Positions 26,816 to 36,237 of a DNA stretch of 64,000 bases are shown piece after piece. The notes below the pieces were generated by a model that was not told the DNA's origin, made no database searches, and was given only the letters and a program-made list of their open reading frames with translations. The first letter of the stretch is position 1; each line of letters begins with the position of its first letter. The stretch comes from an uncultured Bacteroidia bacterium (GTDB taxonomy: Bacteria; Bacteroidota; Bacteroidia; Bacteroidales; UBA932). The stretch lies in assembly GCA_902774155.1 (NCBI GenBank), contig CACYHF010000002.1, forward strand, positions 1-64,000. Reading direction: 5' to 3'. The position numbers and the translations under genes are program-made.

Positions 26816-27796
26816 GATTTTATCCAGCCAGTAGAAGATGAGCTGGATGCGCCGCCGCATAAGGACGTAATCCAGCGTTTCCGGTGTATCGGCCACTTTG
26901 TTGTTGTTCATAGTGATGCCGGAAGTGAACATAACGGACGGGATCTCGTGCTCCAGGAAAACCCGCTGGTCACTAACGCGGCGGTAGAAGAGCTTGGTGA
27001 AATCCTTGCTGCCATAATAGTCGAAGCCCAGTTCCAGGCCGATGTTCTGGTCCCGGTTTACCCGCTCCAGCGTACTGCGGCGGCCCGTTGTCTCCTCCGA
27101 GAGCATCATAATATAGTTGGGCTGTCCTTTGGTGAGCGGGGCCAGGGAGCTGCCAAGCTGATCCAGGTTTACGGCCATGAGAATCCGGTCCGGCCGCACA
27201 GCCTCCCCTCTGACGGGATCCTTTAAGCGGCCTTGTTCGATGAGACGCCAAAGGTCCGATGCGCCGGCCAGGTCCTTTTCCTTTCCGTCCAGCGCCGCGA
27301 AGATGATGCCGGCTCCGTACGTTTTCTTGCACTCCTTCATATGGAAGAACATCCGGGCCAGTTCCAGCAGGGTGGCCACGCCGGAGGCGTTACTGTCGGC
27401 CCCGGGATAGAAACTGCCGCCCAGCGTGCCCAGGTTGTCATAATGGGCCATCACCACCACATAGCGTTCTGCCGTTCCGGGAATGAGGCCCAGCACATTG
27501 CGGCCGAACAGGCCGTCCCAGCGGAAGCCGTGCAGCCAGGCGCCGCCCAGCGGTTCCAGGTGCAGGTCCATAAACTGGTCTTCCAGCCAGGCCGCCGTTT
27601 TCTGTCCTCCTTCCGTTCCGAAGGCCCTGCCTCCCATAGCCGGATCACATAGCTGCTCTACCGTGGCGCGGATGCGCTCCGTATGCAGCACGGTTTCGGC
27701 ATTCTTGGGGCTAATGGTGTAGCGGACTCCTTGCGCAGCCGCCGGAACGAAGGCCGGCAGCAAAAATATAAGCAGAATTTTTATTATCTTTGTCAT
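26810..27796 (-). CDS. M28-family peptidase-like protein with lost catalytic residues
   Basis: This 328-residue secreted protein has a signal peptide (ending AFVPAAAQ) and the M28 aminopeptidase/glutaminyl-cyclase fold: HYDNLG with the first zinc His, GADSNASGVATLLELAR with the bridging Asp, and NLDQLG with another Asp. The general-base motif, usually DGEE, reads DGKEKDLAGA, so the first Glu is Lys. The final zinc His, usually in YHKVxDT, is replaced in NNNKVADTPETLD. It may be an inactive or changed enzyme, for example a binding protein. It converges with the small helix-turn-helix ORF and diverges from the TPR gene. Confidence 0.82.
   Translation of the reverse strand: MTKIIKILLIFLLPAFVPAAAQGVRYTISPKNAETVLHTERIRATVEQLCDPAMGGRAFGTEGGQKTAAWLEDQFMDLHLEPLGGAWLHGFRWDGLFGRNVLGLIPGTAERYVVVMAHYDNLGTLGGSFYPGADSNASGVATLLELARMFFHMKECKKTYGAGIIFAALDGKEKDLAGASDLWRLIEQGRLKDPVRGEAVRPDRILMAVNLDQLGSSLAPLTKGQPNYIMMLSEETTGRRSTLERVNRDQNIGLELGFDYYGSKDFTKLFYRRVSDQRVFLEHEIPSVMFTSGITMNNNKVADTPETLDYVLMRRRIQLIFYWLDKIL
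27785..27792 (+). promoter_or_regulatory. -7 box TATCTTTG for the TPR gene
   Basis: TATCTTTG lies 49 nt upstream of the TPR gene's ATG at 27842, overlapping the first codons of the divergent M28 gene. Confidence 0.55.
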
Positions 27797-27841
27797 TTGG
27801 TGCGAAATTAGCTATTTCGTGGCGGAAATGAAAATTATTTT

Positions 27842-29827
27842 ATGAAAAAGCACGGACACCTACTCCTGATTGTTCTGGCACTCCTCGTGTCGGTATCGGC
27901 CCGTGCCCAGTACGACAAGGAAGTATTCTCTTTCCGTGGCCGCAGCGCCCTGCAGGATGGCCGCCTCAACGAGGCCGTGGCCCATTTCAACGTGCTGGCC
28001 CAGCTGGATTCCACCGACTACTGGACCTTCTTCTACCGCGGTATCGCCAAATACAACCTGGGCGACATCCGCGGCGCCAAGGCCGATTTCTCCACCGCCG
28101 TTCGCCTGAACCCCGTATTCACTTCCGGCTACCATTACCGGGCCATCACGGAGAGCCGCACCGGAAATTACGACCAGGCCCTCAGCGACCTGGAAAGGGC
28201 CATCGAACTTCGTCCGGGCGCTTCCGGCCTGTATTTCACCCGCGGCGTAACCTACTTCCTGAGCCGCCAGTTCGAGCGCGCCGTGTCCGATTTCGACAAA
28301 TACATCCGCAAGGAGCCCAAGGACCCGGCCGCCTACCTGAACCGTGGCGCCTCCTACCTCTTCCTGCAAGACACCACACAGGCCCTGACCGATTACAACA
28401 AAGCCATCAAGCTGGACCGCTTTGAGCCCGAAGGCTATATCCGCCGCGGCGGCCTGCACGCCGCCCGCAAGCAATACGACGAGGCCCTGAAAGACCTGAA
28501 TAAGGCCGTAGAATTGGATTCCACCCTCACCCTGGCCTATTTCCAGCGGGCCATCGTCCGCAGTGAAACCGGTGACCTGAACGCCGCCATGCAGGACCTG
28601 AATACCGTGCTCAAATACGAACCCGGCAACGCCCTCACCCTGTATAACCGCAGTCTCCTGAGCGCCCAGGTGGGCGACTATGAAGGCGCCCTGTCCGATA
28701 TGGACCGCGTAATTGCCATCAACCCCGGCAACGTGCTGGCCTATTTCAACCGCGCCGGCTTCTTTATCGATATGCAGCGCTGGGACGACGCCCTGGCCGA
28801 TTACAACAAAGCCATCGAATTGTATCCCGACTTTGCCAAAGCCTATATGAACCGCGCCTACGTGGAGCTGCAACTGGGTATGAACCGCGCCTCCAAGGAG
28901 GATTACCGCACCGCACGCACCAAGGTGGCCGAATATGAAAAGGCCACGGCAGGCGGGGCCGATTTCTCCGACACCACCCGCAAATACAGCAACCTGCTGG
29001 CTCTGGATGCCGATTTCGCCCGGGGCGGCAACTTCGAGGACGAAATGCTCCGCACCCGCGACGTGGACATCAAGCTGAAGCCGCTCTATCGCTTTGTCCT
29101 TATCCAGGAACGCGACGACGCCAACTACGCCCTGGCACACAAATACGAAAACCGCCTGCTGGACACCTTCCTGGCCCAGGCGCCGCTGCCGGCGGAAATC
29201 CGCTCCGAGGCATCGGATCTGCCGCTCACTTCCCCCATCCTCACGCAACCTGTCACAGACCCCTTCTTCAAGGGATTGCAGTCACTGGGGCTCAAACAGT
29301 ATTCCTCGGCCCTGCAACACTTTACAGACGCCGTGGAGACGGACAGCGACAATCCGTATGGCTCTTATTACAAGGCTTTCTACTATTTGAACCGGGCCGC
29401 CTTACGGGCCGAAATGATTGCCTTCATCGCGTCCTTCGAATCCAACGTACAGACGCTTACCATGGATGACAAGGGCAATACCCGGGCCCGGGTGCGGGAA
29501 CAGATAACCCGCGAATACGACTATTCGGAGGCCCTGGCCGATATGGAGGCCGCTGCCGCCCTGCTGCCCGCCTTCCCGTACATCCAGTTCAACCTGGGCA
29601 ATCTCTACTGCCTGAGTTCCCGCTTTGTCCAGGCCATCGACAGCTACGACAAAGCCATCCGGCTGTATCCCTGGCTGGGCAGCGCCTACTTTAACCGCGG
29701 ACTGGTGCTCATCTACTTGAAAGACAAGGAGAAAGGCTGTATAGACCTTTCCCGGGCCGGTGAGCTGGGTGAGACCGGCGCCTACGATGTCATCTCCCGC
29801 TACTGCGAAAAGGAGGACCGCCCGTGA
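27842..29827 (+). CDS. Secreted tetratricopeptide-repeat protein
   Basis: This 661-residue protein has a signal peptide (MKKHGHLLLIVLALLVSVSARAQ) followed by about ten TPR units of 34 residues, easily seen as repeated YFNRA...DALADYNKAIELYPDF patterns between residues 30 and 360. A less regular middle part follows, and another TPR pair ends the protein (FVQAIDSYDKAIRLYPWLGSAYF). Such proteins scaffold protein complexes in the periplasm or at the outer membrane. Its partner is unknown. Its TGA overlaps the start of the next gene by 1 nt (TGATG). Confidence 0.9.
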   Translation: MKKHGHLLLIVLALLVSVSARAQYDKEVFSFRGRSALQDGRLNEAVAHFNVLAQLDSTDYWTFFYRGIAKYNLGDIRGAKADFSTAVRLNPVFTSGYHYRAITESRTGNYDQALSDLERAIELRPGASGLYFTRGVTYFLSRQFERAVSDFDKYIRKEPKDPAAYLNRGASYLFLQDTTQALTDYNKAIKLDRFEPEGYIRRGGLHAARKQYDEALKDLNKAVELDSTLTLAYFQRAIVRSETGDLNAAMQDLNTVLKYEPGNALTLYNRSLLSAQVGDYEGALSDMDRVIAINPGNVLAYFNRAGFFIDMQRWDDALADYNKAIELYPDFAKAYMNRAYVELQLGMNRASKEDYRTARTKVAEYEKATAGGADFSDTTRKYSNLLALDADFARGGNFEDEMLRTRDVDIKLKPLYRFVLIQERDDANYALAHKYENRLLDTFLAQAPLPAEIRSEASDLPLTSPILTQPVTDPFFKGLQSLGLKQYSSALQHFTDAVETDSDNPYGSYYKAFYYLNRAALRAEMIAFIASFESNVQTLTMDDKGNTRARVREQITREYDYSEALADMEAAAALLPAFPYIQFNLGNLYCLSSRFVQAIDSYDKAIRLYPWLGSAYFNRGLVLIYLKDKEKGCIDLSRAGELGETGAYDVISRYCEKEDRP

Positions 29828-30621
29828 TGCGTTTCGTGAGTTTCTCCAGCGGCAGCTGCGGCAACTGTTACCTGCTTTTGGGCGACCAGACCGGCATCCT
29901 GATCGATGCCGGCGTGGGCATCCGCCGCGTCAAGAAAGAACTGGACAATCTGCATCTGGGATATGACGACATCTCGGCCATCCTGATCACGCACGATCAC
30001 GGCGACCATATCCGTTCACTGGGCTCTTTCTGCAAGCGGGTGGGGGCGCCGGTCTGGACCACCCGACCCCTGCACGAAGCCCTGCTGCGGCATCCCTTTA
30101 CCCGGGACTGGATTGGCCCTTTCCGGCAGAACCTAACGCCCGGCGTATGGAATCCGGTAACGGAAGAATTTGACGTACAATACTTTATTGTCCCGCACGA
30201 TGCCACGCAGTGCGTGGGCTATGCCATCCGCTGCGGAGAGGAACTGTTCGTGCTCATGACCGATATGGGCCATACCACGCCCGAGTCCCTGCGCTGGGCT
30301 TCCCTGGCCACCACGGTGGTGGTGGAGTCCAACTACGACCTGGACATGCTGGTGGGCGGCGACTATCCGCAGGAGCTCAAGGACCGCATCTCCCATGGCA
30401 TCGGCCACCTGTCCAACGACGCCTGCGCCCAGGCCATCGGTGCTTTCATGCACCCGGCACTGCGGAACCTTTTCCTGTGCCACCTGAGCGGCAACAACAA
30501 TACGCCGGAACTGGCCTATGAGAGCGCCCGGGCGGCCCTGGAAGCCGCCGGCGTGGAGCCCGGCACGGTTAATCTGCGCGTGCTGCGCCGTGGAATCGCT
30601 TCCCCGCTACTGCTGCTTTAA
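29827..30621 (+). CDS. MBL-fold metallohydrolase, YycJ/WalJ type
   Basis: This 264-residue protein shows the metallo-beta-lactamase fold: the N-terminus MRFVSFSSGSCGNCYLL has the SSGSxGN signature of the YycJ/WalJ group, and THDHGDHIRSL is the HxHxDH metal site. Members are thought to act as 5'-3' nucleases or phosphodiesterases on nucleic acid. The ATG at 29827 was chosen because it overlaps the TPR stop as TGATG and gives the normal N-terminus; a GTG lies one codon earlier. Its 3' end overlaps the convergent hypothetical gene by 15 nt. Confidence 0.88.
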   Translation: MRFVSFSSGSCGNCYLLLGDQTGILIDAGVGIRRVKKELDNLHLGYDDISAILITHDHGDHIRSLGSFCKRVGAPVWTTRPLHEALLRHPFTRDWIGPFRQNLTPGVWNPVTEEFDVQYFIVPHDATQCVGYAIRCGEELFVLMTDMGHTTPESLRWASLATTVVVESNYDLDMLVGGDYPQELKDRISHGIGHLSNDACAQAIGAFMHPALRNLFLCHLSGNNNTPELAYESARAALEAAGVEPGTVNLRVLRRGIASPLLLL

Positions 30622-31398
30622 TTCCTTTTCCCTTTCCCTGATGGCTCTTTTCAGGATGCAGGAAGCGCGGAGCCTGCGGATGGGCTTCTGAGTAACTTCA
30701 AACTCGTACAGCCTTTCTTTAAGCTCGTCGGCGGTGTAACTGGGGTAGAGTTGGGCCAGCTCCCGGCAGATGATCTTGAGCTGGTCGCCCACGCTCAGCG
30801 GATAGTCGTCATCGCCAAAATAGCCTTCGGTCCAGCGGAGCGTATCCAGTTTTTCGCGGATGCTCTTTTCATCGGCCGCCGGGTCGATCCGTTTTTCTGT
30901 TGCCGTCCAGGGGAGTTTCAGGCAGCATACATTCCTTATCGGAGCACAGCTCAGGATGGTAGGGAAGGAATCAATGCTTCCATCGGCCAGGGTTACGGCC
31001 TTGTCCCGGAGTGCATAACTCTGGAAGATGAAGCTTGACAGCGGCGCTTCCAGGCGGTCCACTATCGTGAGCTTGAAAATCTTCTTGGCATCGGCCTTTT
31101 TGGGGAAGGGTTTATGGCCCACGAGATTTACGTGGTATACCGCGAAATCGGGATGCTTTGTTGCCGTTCGCAGGACCTGGCCCACGAAATCGGGGCCGGG
31201 CAGGGCGCCGGTTTCCAGGATGCAGGTGAGCGGCTCCTGTACCTGCCGCCAGTCCCCGTGGCGGAATTTCAAATCGGCCTCATAATCGGCTTCGGCCGGG
31301 ACGCTTTCCGGCAGATAAACCGTAAAATCCTTGCATTTCTGCAGCGAAAGCGCTCCCAGCAGCTTGTCATCGCCTTTTTGTAAAACAATACCCAACAT
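30607..31398 (-). CDS. Conserved-looking hypothetical protein
   Basis: This 263-residue soluble protein is not recognised. There is no signal peptide or membrane segment. A stretch TCILETGALPGPDFVGQVLR and the downstream HVNLVGHKPFPKKADAKKIF faintly recall glycosyltransferase 2-type folds, but no DxD motif is clear. The C-terminal half is basic and helical, ending AIREREKELKQQ. It follows the MATE gene on the same strand after an 82-nt gap containing a small hairpin, so it may be the last gene of the recQ-MATE unit. Its end overlaps the MBL gene. Confidence 0.7.
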   Translation of the reverse strand: MLGIVLQKGDDKLLGALSLQKCKDFTVYLPESVPAEADYEADLKFRHGDWRQVQEPLTCILETGALPGPDFVGQVLRTATKHPDFAVYHVNLVGHKPFPKKADAKKIFKLTIVDRLEAPLSSFIFQSYALRDKAVTLADGSIDSFPTILSCAPIRNVCCLKLPWTATEKRIDPAADEKSIREKLDTLRWTEGYFGDDDYPLSVGDQLKIICRELAQLYPSYTADELKERLYEFEVTQKPIRRLRASCILKRAIREREKELKQQ

Positions 31399-31444
31399 AT
31401 CGATGATCGTTAACTATTTGTCATTCAGAATGTTATCATGCTTC

Positions 31445-31467
31445 CCTCGTTCAAAAATCGAACGAGG
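31445..31467. promoter_or_regulatory. Short hairpin between the MATE and hypothetical genes
   Basis: CCTCGTTC and GAACGAGG form a perfect 8-bp stem around a 7-nt loop. It has no clear T-tract on either side, so it is a weak terminator or a processing/stability site in the gap. Confidence 0.4.
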
Positions 31468-31480
31468 AATATTATGCAAA

Positions 31481-32890
31481 TCACTGTGTTTCAGGCACTT
31501 GGCTGCCACTCGGTTCGGCGGGGAAAGCGGCGCGAAGCCAGCGGCCGCGGTACAGGTGGACCAGGAAGAGGAGGCCGCGGAAGCTCAGTTCCACCGCCAT
31601 GCAGATCCAGAAGCCGATCAGGCCGTACATCCGTGTGAGGAAGATGGCCGGGACTATGCGCACCAACCACATGGAGCAGAAGTTCAGGGCGCTGGGCCAG
31701 CGGGTGTCGCCGGCCCCCACGCACACGCCGTAGGCCACGATGGAGGCGGCGTAGCCTACCTCGGCAAAGGCTTCGATGCGCAGCACGCGGGCTCCCAGGC
31801 CGATTACATCGGCATCCGGCGTGAGCAGTCCCATCATCTGGGGCGCGAAGGCGTACATAAGGATGGCCAGCAGCCCCATAATGCCCATCCCCAGGAAACA
31901 GGTGATCCAGGCGAAGCGCTGTGCCAGAGGCTTGCGTCCGGCGCCCACCGACTGGCCCACCAGGGTGGTAGCGGCATCGGCAATGCCGTATCCCGGCATA
32001 TAGCAGAAGCTTTCGGCCGTAATGGCGAAGGTGTTGGCAGCCAGGGCAATGGTCCCCAGCGGCGCCACGATGATGGTGGAGGCAATGTATCCGCCGCGCA
32101 TAAGGAGGTTCTGCAGCGCCATGGGCCCGCTGATGCCAAAGGCTTTTTTCACTACCAATGCCGTGGGACGGAAACTGCCTTTTTCCTGCCGGAGATTCAG
32201 TTCCGGACTTTTGAAGGCGGCGAAGGAGAACATGGCCAGGCCGGTGATGATTTCGGCCAGGCCGCTGCCCAGCGCCGCGCCCGTCACGCCCATATCTAAT
32301 ACGTAGATAAACAGGTAGTTGAAGCATACGTCCAGCACGCACATCCCGATACTCAGGATGCTGGGCACCTTCATATTGCCGCTGGCCTGCAGGATGGCCG
32401 CACACATCCAGTCCAACTGCATGGCCGGCATAAACAGCGCGATGATGAGAAAGTATCGGCCGGCATCCGGGGCGATATCCTCCCCGCCGCCCAGCCAGTA
32501 GGGGAGGAAGGGGGAGATGGCCATGCCGATAAGGGCCAGCAGTACGCTGAAGCCCAGTCCGCAAACGAGCGCCTGGCGCAGGACGGAACGGGCACCTTCA
32601 AAGTCGTTGGCACCGATGCGGTGCGCTACTTGCACGGAGAAACCGCTGGTGACAGCCATACTGAAACCGCCGAACAGCCACAGACAGGTGGAAACCAGTC
32701 CGATGGACGCGCCGGGTGCCGCCCCCAGGTGTCCTACCATAGAGGTGTCGATGTATTGCATCATCACCGAGGACAGTTGCGCCAGAATGGCCGGATAGCT
32801 GAGCATCAGGCACAGCTTGAGCTGCTGCCCCAGGCTCAGCGATCCGCCGTTTCGGATGCTTCCCAGCAGGATGTCCTTGGTGCTAGACAT
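31481..32890 (-). CDS. MATE-family efflux transporter
   Basis: This 469-residue protein has about twelve membrane helices in two repeated halves, with family patterns such as [20 protein letters not shown] in the first helix and [14 protein letters not shown] at the start of the second half. MATE proteins export cationic drugs or metabolites using a sodium or proton gradient. The ATG at 32890 gives the start [11 protein letters not shown] and overlaps the recQ end by 8 nt, so it is read from the recQ transcript. Substrate unknown. Confidence 0.93.
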   Translation of the reverse strand: MSSTKDILLGSIRNGGSLSLGQQLKLCLMLSYPAILAQLSSVMMQYIDTSMVGHLGAAPGASIGLVSTCLWLFGGFSMAVTSGFSVQVAHRIGANDFEGARSVLRQALVCGLGFSVLLALIGMAISPFLPYWLGGGEDIAPDAGRYFLIIALFMPAMQLDWMCAAILQASGNMKVPSILSIGMCVLDVCFNYLFIYVLDMGVTGAALGSGLAEIITGLAMFSFAAFKSPELNLRQEKGSFRPTALVVKKAFGISGPMALQNLLMRGGYIASTIIVAPLGTIALAANTFAITAESFCYMPGYGIADAATTLVGQSVGAGRKPLAQRFAWITCFLGMGIMGLLAILMYAFAPQMMGLLTPDADVIGLGARVLRIEAFAEVGYAASIVAYGVCVGAGDTRWPSALNFCSMWLVRIVPAIFLTRMYGLIGFWICMAVELSFRGLLFLVHLYRGRWLRAAFPAEPSGSQVPETQ

Positions 32891-34745
32891 AGGGCGGAAC
32901 CTCTTTACTGTCAATCAGTTCCCGCAGGATGGGAAGCCAGGTATCATCGGCCGTGCCGAAGGCGCTGCGAAGCTCCGGAAGGGTATAGGTTCCGTGCCGG
33001 GCTTCAATCCAGTCTTTCAGCCTGCTTGCCAGGTCTTTGGGGCGGGCGGCTCCGCTGCGGCACAAGTCGCAGTGCCCGCAGGGCTGGCTCTGCTCCTGGC
33101 CGAAATAGCGCAGCAGGAACTGAGACCGGCATTCGTCCTCTTCCTGCACGTATTCCATCATGGTCTGCACGCGTTCCCCGTAGGTGCTGCGCAGCAGCTG
33201 ATAGCGCTGCGGAGACAACTGTACGTTGCCGGGACGCAGGCGGTCGTGCTGGAGGTAGAGGACGGTGGCGTGATCGGCCGGAATATAACGGATAACGTGG
33301 TTTACGCTGAGTCCGTACAGCAATTGCCGCAATTGAGGGATCCCCACGCCGCATCTGTGTGCAACAGCGTCTTCGTCAATGGGTTGCGCAAAGGAGAAAA
33401 TGCCCGTATACATCCGCATTAGGGCTTCCAGCACGGCGGGCATGGCCGGGTCCGGAAGCTCTACCTGGTAGAGTTGCTGCCGGCTCACGGCTATCTGGAT
33501 GCGGGTCTGGATGTCCATATCTTCGGCCAGCACCCAGTGTCCTTCGCGTTCCAGGTATTGGATAGCATACCAGGCGGGAGCCCGCTGCAGGCGGAAGTGT
33601 TGGCAGAAGGCGGCGAGGTCGAATTTCAGCATGCGTCCCATGCCACTGTCGTAGGGAATCTCGAAGAAAACGTGGACTTTGTGGTAGATGTCCTCAATGT
33701 ATTCCAGGCTGGGGAAGGACACCTCTTCCAGCTGTTTCAGGCGGGATATATCGGTGCCGTTCCACAGCAGGACGGCATAGGAGGGGAGTCCGTCGCGACC
33801 CGCCCGTCCGGCCTCCTGAAAGTAGGCTTCCGGGCTGTCGGGAAGGTCTGCGTGCACTACAAAGCGAACGTCGGGCTTGTCAATGCCCATACCGAAGGCG
33901 TTGGTGCATACCATCACGCGGGTTTCCCCGCTTTTCCACTGGGCCTGCCGCAGGGCACGGGTTTCGGCTCCCAGGCCGGCGTGATAGAAGGAGGCCGATA
34001 TTCCGGCGGCCTTCAAGGCCTCGGCCATCTCTTGTGCGCGATTGCGGCTGCGCACATAGACGATGCCGCTGCCGGGTACACCGTCGCACACGCTGCGCAG
34101 CTGGCCCAGCTTATCCTGCGCCTTGCGCACTACGTAGCTCAGGTTGGGCCGTTCAAAGCCCGAGCGCAGCAGGTTTGGTTCCTTGAAGCGGAGACGGTCC
34201 ATAATGTCGCGGCTTACCAGCGGCGTGGCCGTGGCCGTAAGGGCAATGACGGGTGCGTCTATCTGATCCCTTAACTGGCCGATTTCCAGGTAATTGGGGC
34301 GGAAGTCGTAGCCCCATTGGGAGATGCAGTGAGCCTCGTCCACCACCAGGTAGGACACGTTCAGGACGGGTAGGTAGGACTGGAACAGCTTGGTTTGCAG
34401 GCGTTCCGGAGACAGGTAGAGGAACTTGTAATCGCCGTAGGCGGCGTTGTTCAGGGCCAGGTCCACTTCGTGGCGGCTCATGCCGGCGTGGATGGCCATA
34501 GCCCGGATTCCCCGCTGCTGCAGGTTCTGCACCTGGTCTTTCATGAGCGCGATAAGCGGTGTCACCACCAGGGCAATCCCTTTTTTCAGCAGCGCCGGTA
34601 CCTGGAAACAGACACTTTTACCCCCGCCGGTGGGCAGGATGGCCAGTACGTCCCGACCTTCCAGGGCTTCCCGGACAATTTCCTCCTGCATCGGACGGAA
34701 ACTGTCGTAGCCCCAGTATGTTTTCAGTACCTCCAGTGGCGTCAT
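32883..34745 (-). CDS. recQ: RecQ-family ATP-dependent DNA helicase
   Basis: This 620-residue helicase unwinds DNA during repair and recombination. It shows Walker A in [14 protein letters not shown], the DEAH box in [16 protein letters not shown], motif [15 protein letters not shown], and the RecQ zinc cysteines [10 protein letters not shown]. It is somewhat shorter at the C-terminus than long RecQ forms and has no clear HRDC domain, as in many Bacteroidales paralogs. The ATG at 34745 gives [18 protein letters not shown], the standard start. It diverges from ybaK with only 37 nt between the start codons. Confidence 0.95.
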   Translation of the reverse strand: MTPLEVLKTYWGYDSFRPMQEEIVREALEGRDVLAILPTGGGKSVCFQVPALLKKGIALVVTPLIALMKDQVQNLQQRGIRAMAIHAGMSRHEVDLALNNAAYGDYKFLYLSPERLQTKLFQSYLPVLNVSYLVVDEAHCISQWGYDFRPNYLEIGQLRDQIDAPVIALTATATPLVSRDIMDRLRFKEPNLLRSGFERPNLSYVVRKAQDKLGQLRSVCDGVPGSGIVYVRSRNRAQEMAEALKAAGISASFYHAGLGAETRALRQAQWKSGETRVMVCTNAFGMGIDKPDVRFVVHADLPDSPEAYFQEAGRAGRDGLPSYAVLLWNGTDISRLKQLEEVSFPSLEYIEDIYHKVHVFFEIPYDSGMGRMLKFDLAAFCQHFRLQRAPAWYAIQYLEREGHWVLAEDMDIQTRIQIAVSRQQLYQVELPDPAMPAVLEALMRMYTGIFSFAQPIDEDAVAHRCGVGIPQLRQLLYGLSVNHVIRYIPADHATVLYLQHDRLRPGNVQLSPQRYQLLRSTYGERVQTMMEYVQEEDECRSQFLLRYFGQEQSQPCGHCDLCRSGAARPKDLASRLKDWIEARHGTYTLPELRSAFGTADDTWLPILRELIDSKEVPPYV

Positions 34746-34771
34746 AGTGTACGAAGTTAACGCTTTTTTCT

Positions 34772-34779
34772 TATTTTTG
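34772..34779 (+). promoter_or_regulatory. -7 box TATTTTTG for ybaK, 3 nt before the start
   Basis: TATTTTTG ends 3 nt before the ATG at 34783. The transcript would start at or after the start codon's A unless another start is used, so this is a strong leaderless candidate. Confidence 0.5.
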
Positions 34780-34782
34780 TGC

Positions 34783-35253
34783 ATGGCTTTGCAGAAAACC
34801 AATGCGGCCCGGCTGCTGGATGCGGCGGGCATTTCCTATACCCTGGTTCCCTACGAGGTGGACGAGGAGCATCTGGAGGCCTCCCACGTGGCGGAGCAAC
34901 TGGGAGAAGACCTGGACCGGGTGTTCAAAACCCTGGTCCTGCGGGGCGACAGGAACGGGCTCTTCGTCTGTGTGATGCCGGGCTCCCTGGAGGTGGACCT
35001 CCGGGTGGCAGCCCGCATTTCCGGCAATAAGAACTGCGCCATGATCCATGTAAAGGAACTGCTGCCCCTCACCGGTTATATCCGGGGCGGCTGCAGTCCT
35101 GTCGGCATGAAAAAACCCTTGCCCACCTTTATCCATGAAAGCGCCCTGCTCTACGACACCATTTACATAAGCGCCGGCGTCCGTGGCCTGCAACTGTGCC
35201 TGTCACCGCAGGATCTTATCAATTATGTGGGAGCCGGGATATATCCTATTTAA
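34783..35253 (+). CDS. ybaK: Cys-tRNA(Pro)/Cys-tRNA(Cys) deacylase, YbaK type
   Basis: This 156-residue protein belongs to the YbaK/EbsC group, which hydrolyses mischarged Cys-tRNA(Pro) as a trans-editing factor. It has [20 protein letters not shown], then [12 protein letters not shown] with the conserved Lys, and [14 protein letters not shown], the family GGxSPxGxKK motif. The ATG at 34783 gives the normal start; a more upstream ATG at 34747 would precede the promoter box. Its end overlaps the convergent queE by 4 nt. Confidence 0.93.
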   Translation: MALQKTNAARLLDAAGISYTLVPYEVDEEHLEASHVAEQLGEDLDRVFKTLVLRGDRNGLFVCVMPGSLEVDLRVAARISGNKNCAMIHVKELLPLTGYIRGGCSPVGMKKPLPTFIHESALLYDTIYISAGVRGLQLCLSPQDLINYVGAGIYPI

Positions 35254-35867
35254 CGGATTCCCAGGAGTTTATGGGTTTGGAGGGAGAGGCGCCACACTCC
35301 GGGGTGGGATTGGATGTGGCGGATGGTTTCCTGCAGTACGGCAAGGTTCTGTTCCGGCTGGCCGGTGTCGCAGGGCTGGAGGAAGTGCCAGGCGGCGGGG
35401 AAGGAGGTCCAATGGGCAAGCCGATGATCGGCCATCGTACCGTCGAAGACCAGTTTCAGTTCATCGGCCCGTTCCAGCACCACCCGACCGTTTCCGGTGA
35501 GTCCGGGCACGTCTTCCTTGGGGCTCACGGTTACCCAATCCAAGCCCGCAGGAAGCGGACGGGTGCCGTTGGTTTCCATATGAATGCTGTAACCGGCTGT
35601 GTGAAAGGCCGATAAGAGGGCTTCATCCAACTGAAGGGAGGGCTCTCCGCCTGTGAGGCAGATGCGCCGACAGGCACCACCCTGAGCGCGCACGGCGGAC
35701 AGAATCTCATCGGCACTCATCTCCGTAAAGGAGAAATGCGCGGTATCACAGAAGGGGCACTGCAAGTTACAGCCGGACAGACGTACGAACACCATAGGGG
35801 TGCCGGTCCAGTAGCCTTCTCCCTGCAAGCTGTAGAAGATTTCGTTGACGCGGTATCTACCGTTCAT
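35250..35867 (-). CDS. queE: 7-carboxy-7-deazaguanine synthase (radical SAM)
   Basis: This 205-residue radical SAM enzyme makes 7-carboxy-7-deazaguanine from 6-carboxytetrahydropterin in the queuosine/preQ0 pathway. The N-terminus FYSLQGEGYWTGTPMVFVRL precedes the iron-sulfur motif CNLQCPFCDT (CxxxCxxC), and CLTGGEPSLQ and HMETNGT are SAM-binding motifs. It overlaps queD by 11 nt at its start, so the two enzymes of consecutive steps are made together. Confidence 0.95.
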   Translation of the reverse strand: MNGRYRVNEIFYSLQGEGYWTGTPMVFVRLSGCNLQCPFCDTAHFSFTEMSADEILSAVRAQGGACRRICLTGGEPSLQLDEALLSAFHTAGYSIHMETNGTRPLPAGLDWVTVSPKEDVPGLTGNGRVVLERADELKLVFDGTMADHRLAHWTSFPAAWHFLQPCDTGQPEQNLAVLQETIRHIQSHPGVWRLSLQTHKLLGIR

Positions 35868-36186
35868 ATGCGGCCATATTGTTCTCGCTTTCCCACACTT
35901 CCACTTTGTAGGCGTTCTCCACGTGATCGCAGATCCAGCGGGCTATGTTTTCGGCCGTGGGATTGAAGGGAAGTACCTCGTTCAGGTTCTTGTGGTCCAG
36001 GAAACCGGCGATGTCCCGCTTGATGTGGGTGAAGTCGGTCACCATGCCATCTGCGTTGAGGGTCTCGCTCTTGCAATAGACCTTCACAATCCAGTTGTGG
36101 CCGTGCAAATCCTCGCACTTGCTTTCGTAGGTGAGCCGCAGCGCGTGGGCGCTGGAGATCTCCAACCTTTTGCAAACGTAATACAT
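35857..36186 (-). CDS. queD: 6-carboxy-5,6,7,8-tetrahydropterin synthase
   Basis: This 109-residue QueD/PTPS-family enzyme makes 6-carboxytetrahydropterin from dihydroneopterin triphosphate, the step before QueE. Zinc ligands are in SSAHAL and in LHGHNW, and the Asp/Glu catalytic region DFTHIKRDIAGFLDHKNLN and PTAENIARWICDHV are typical. The ATG at 36186 lies 16 nt after a -7 box and gives the right length; the frame stays open far upstream, antisense to the kinase gene, and is not used. First gene of the queD-queE pair. Confidence 0.95.
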   Translation of the reverse strand: MYYVCKRLEISSAHALRLTYESKCEDLHGHNWIVKVYCKSETLNADGMVTDFTHIKRDIAGFLDHKNLNEVLPFNPTAENIARWICDHVENAYKVEVWESENNMAAYER

Positions 36187-36202
36187 AGTATTCGAATTTT
36201 TA

Positions 36203-36210
36203 CAAAGGTA
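36203..36210 (-). promoter_or_regulatory. -7 box TACCTTTG for queD-queE
   Basis: The forward strand reads CAAAGGTA; the minus-strand TACCTTTG lies 16 nt before the queD ATG, close to the divergent kinase promoter. Confidence 0.55.
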
Positions 36211-36223
36211 CGGAAAAAATACA

Positions 36224-36231
36224 TATATTTG
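36224..36231 (+). promoter_or_regulatory. -7 box TATATTTG for the kinase-like gene, 6 nt before the start
   Basis: TATATTTG ends 6 nt before the ATG at 36238, giving a near-leaderless transcript for the kinase/phosphatase pair. Confidence 0.6.
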
Positions 36232-36237
36232 CATTCT

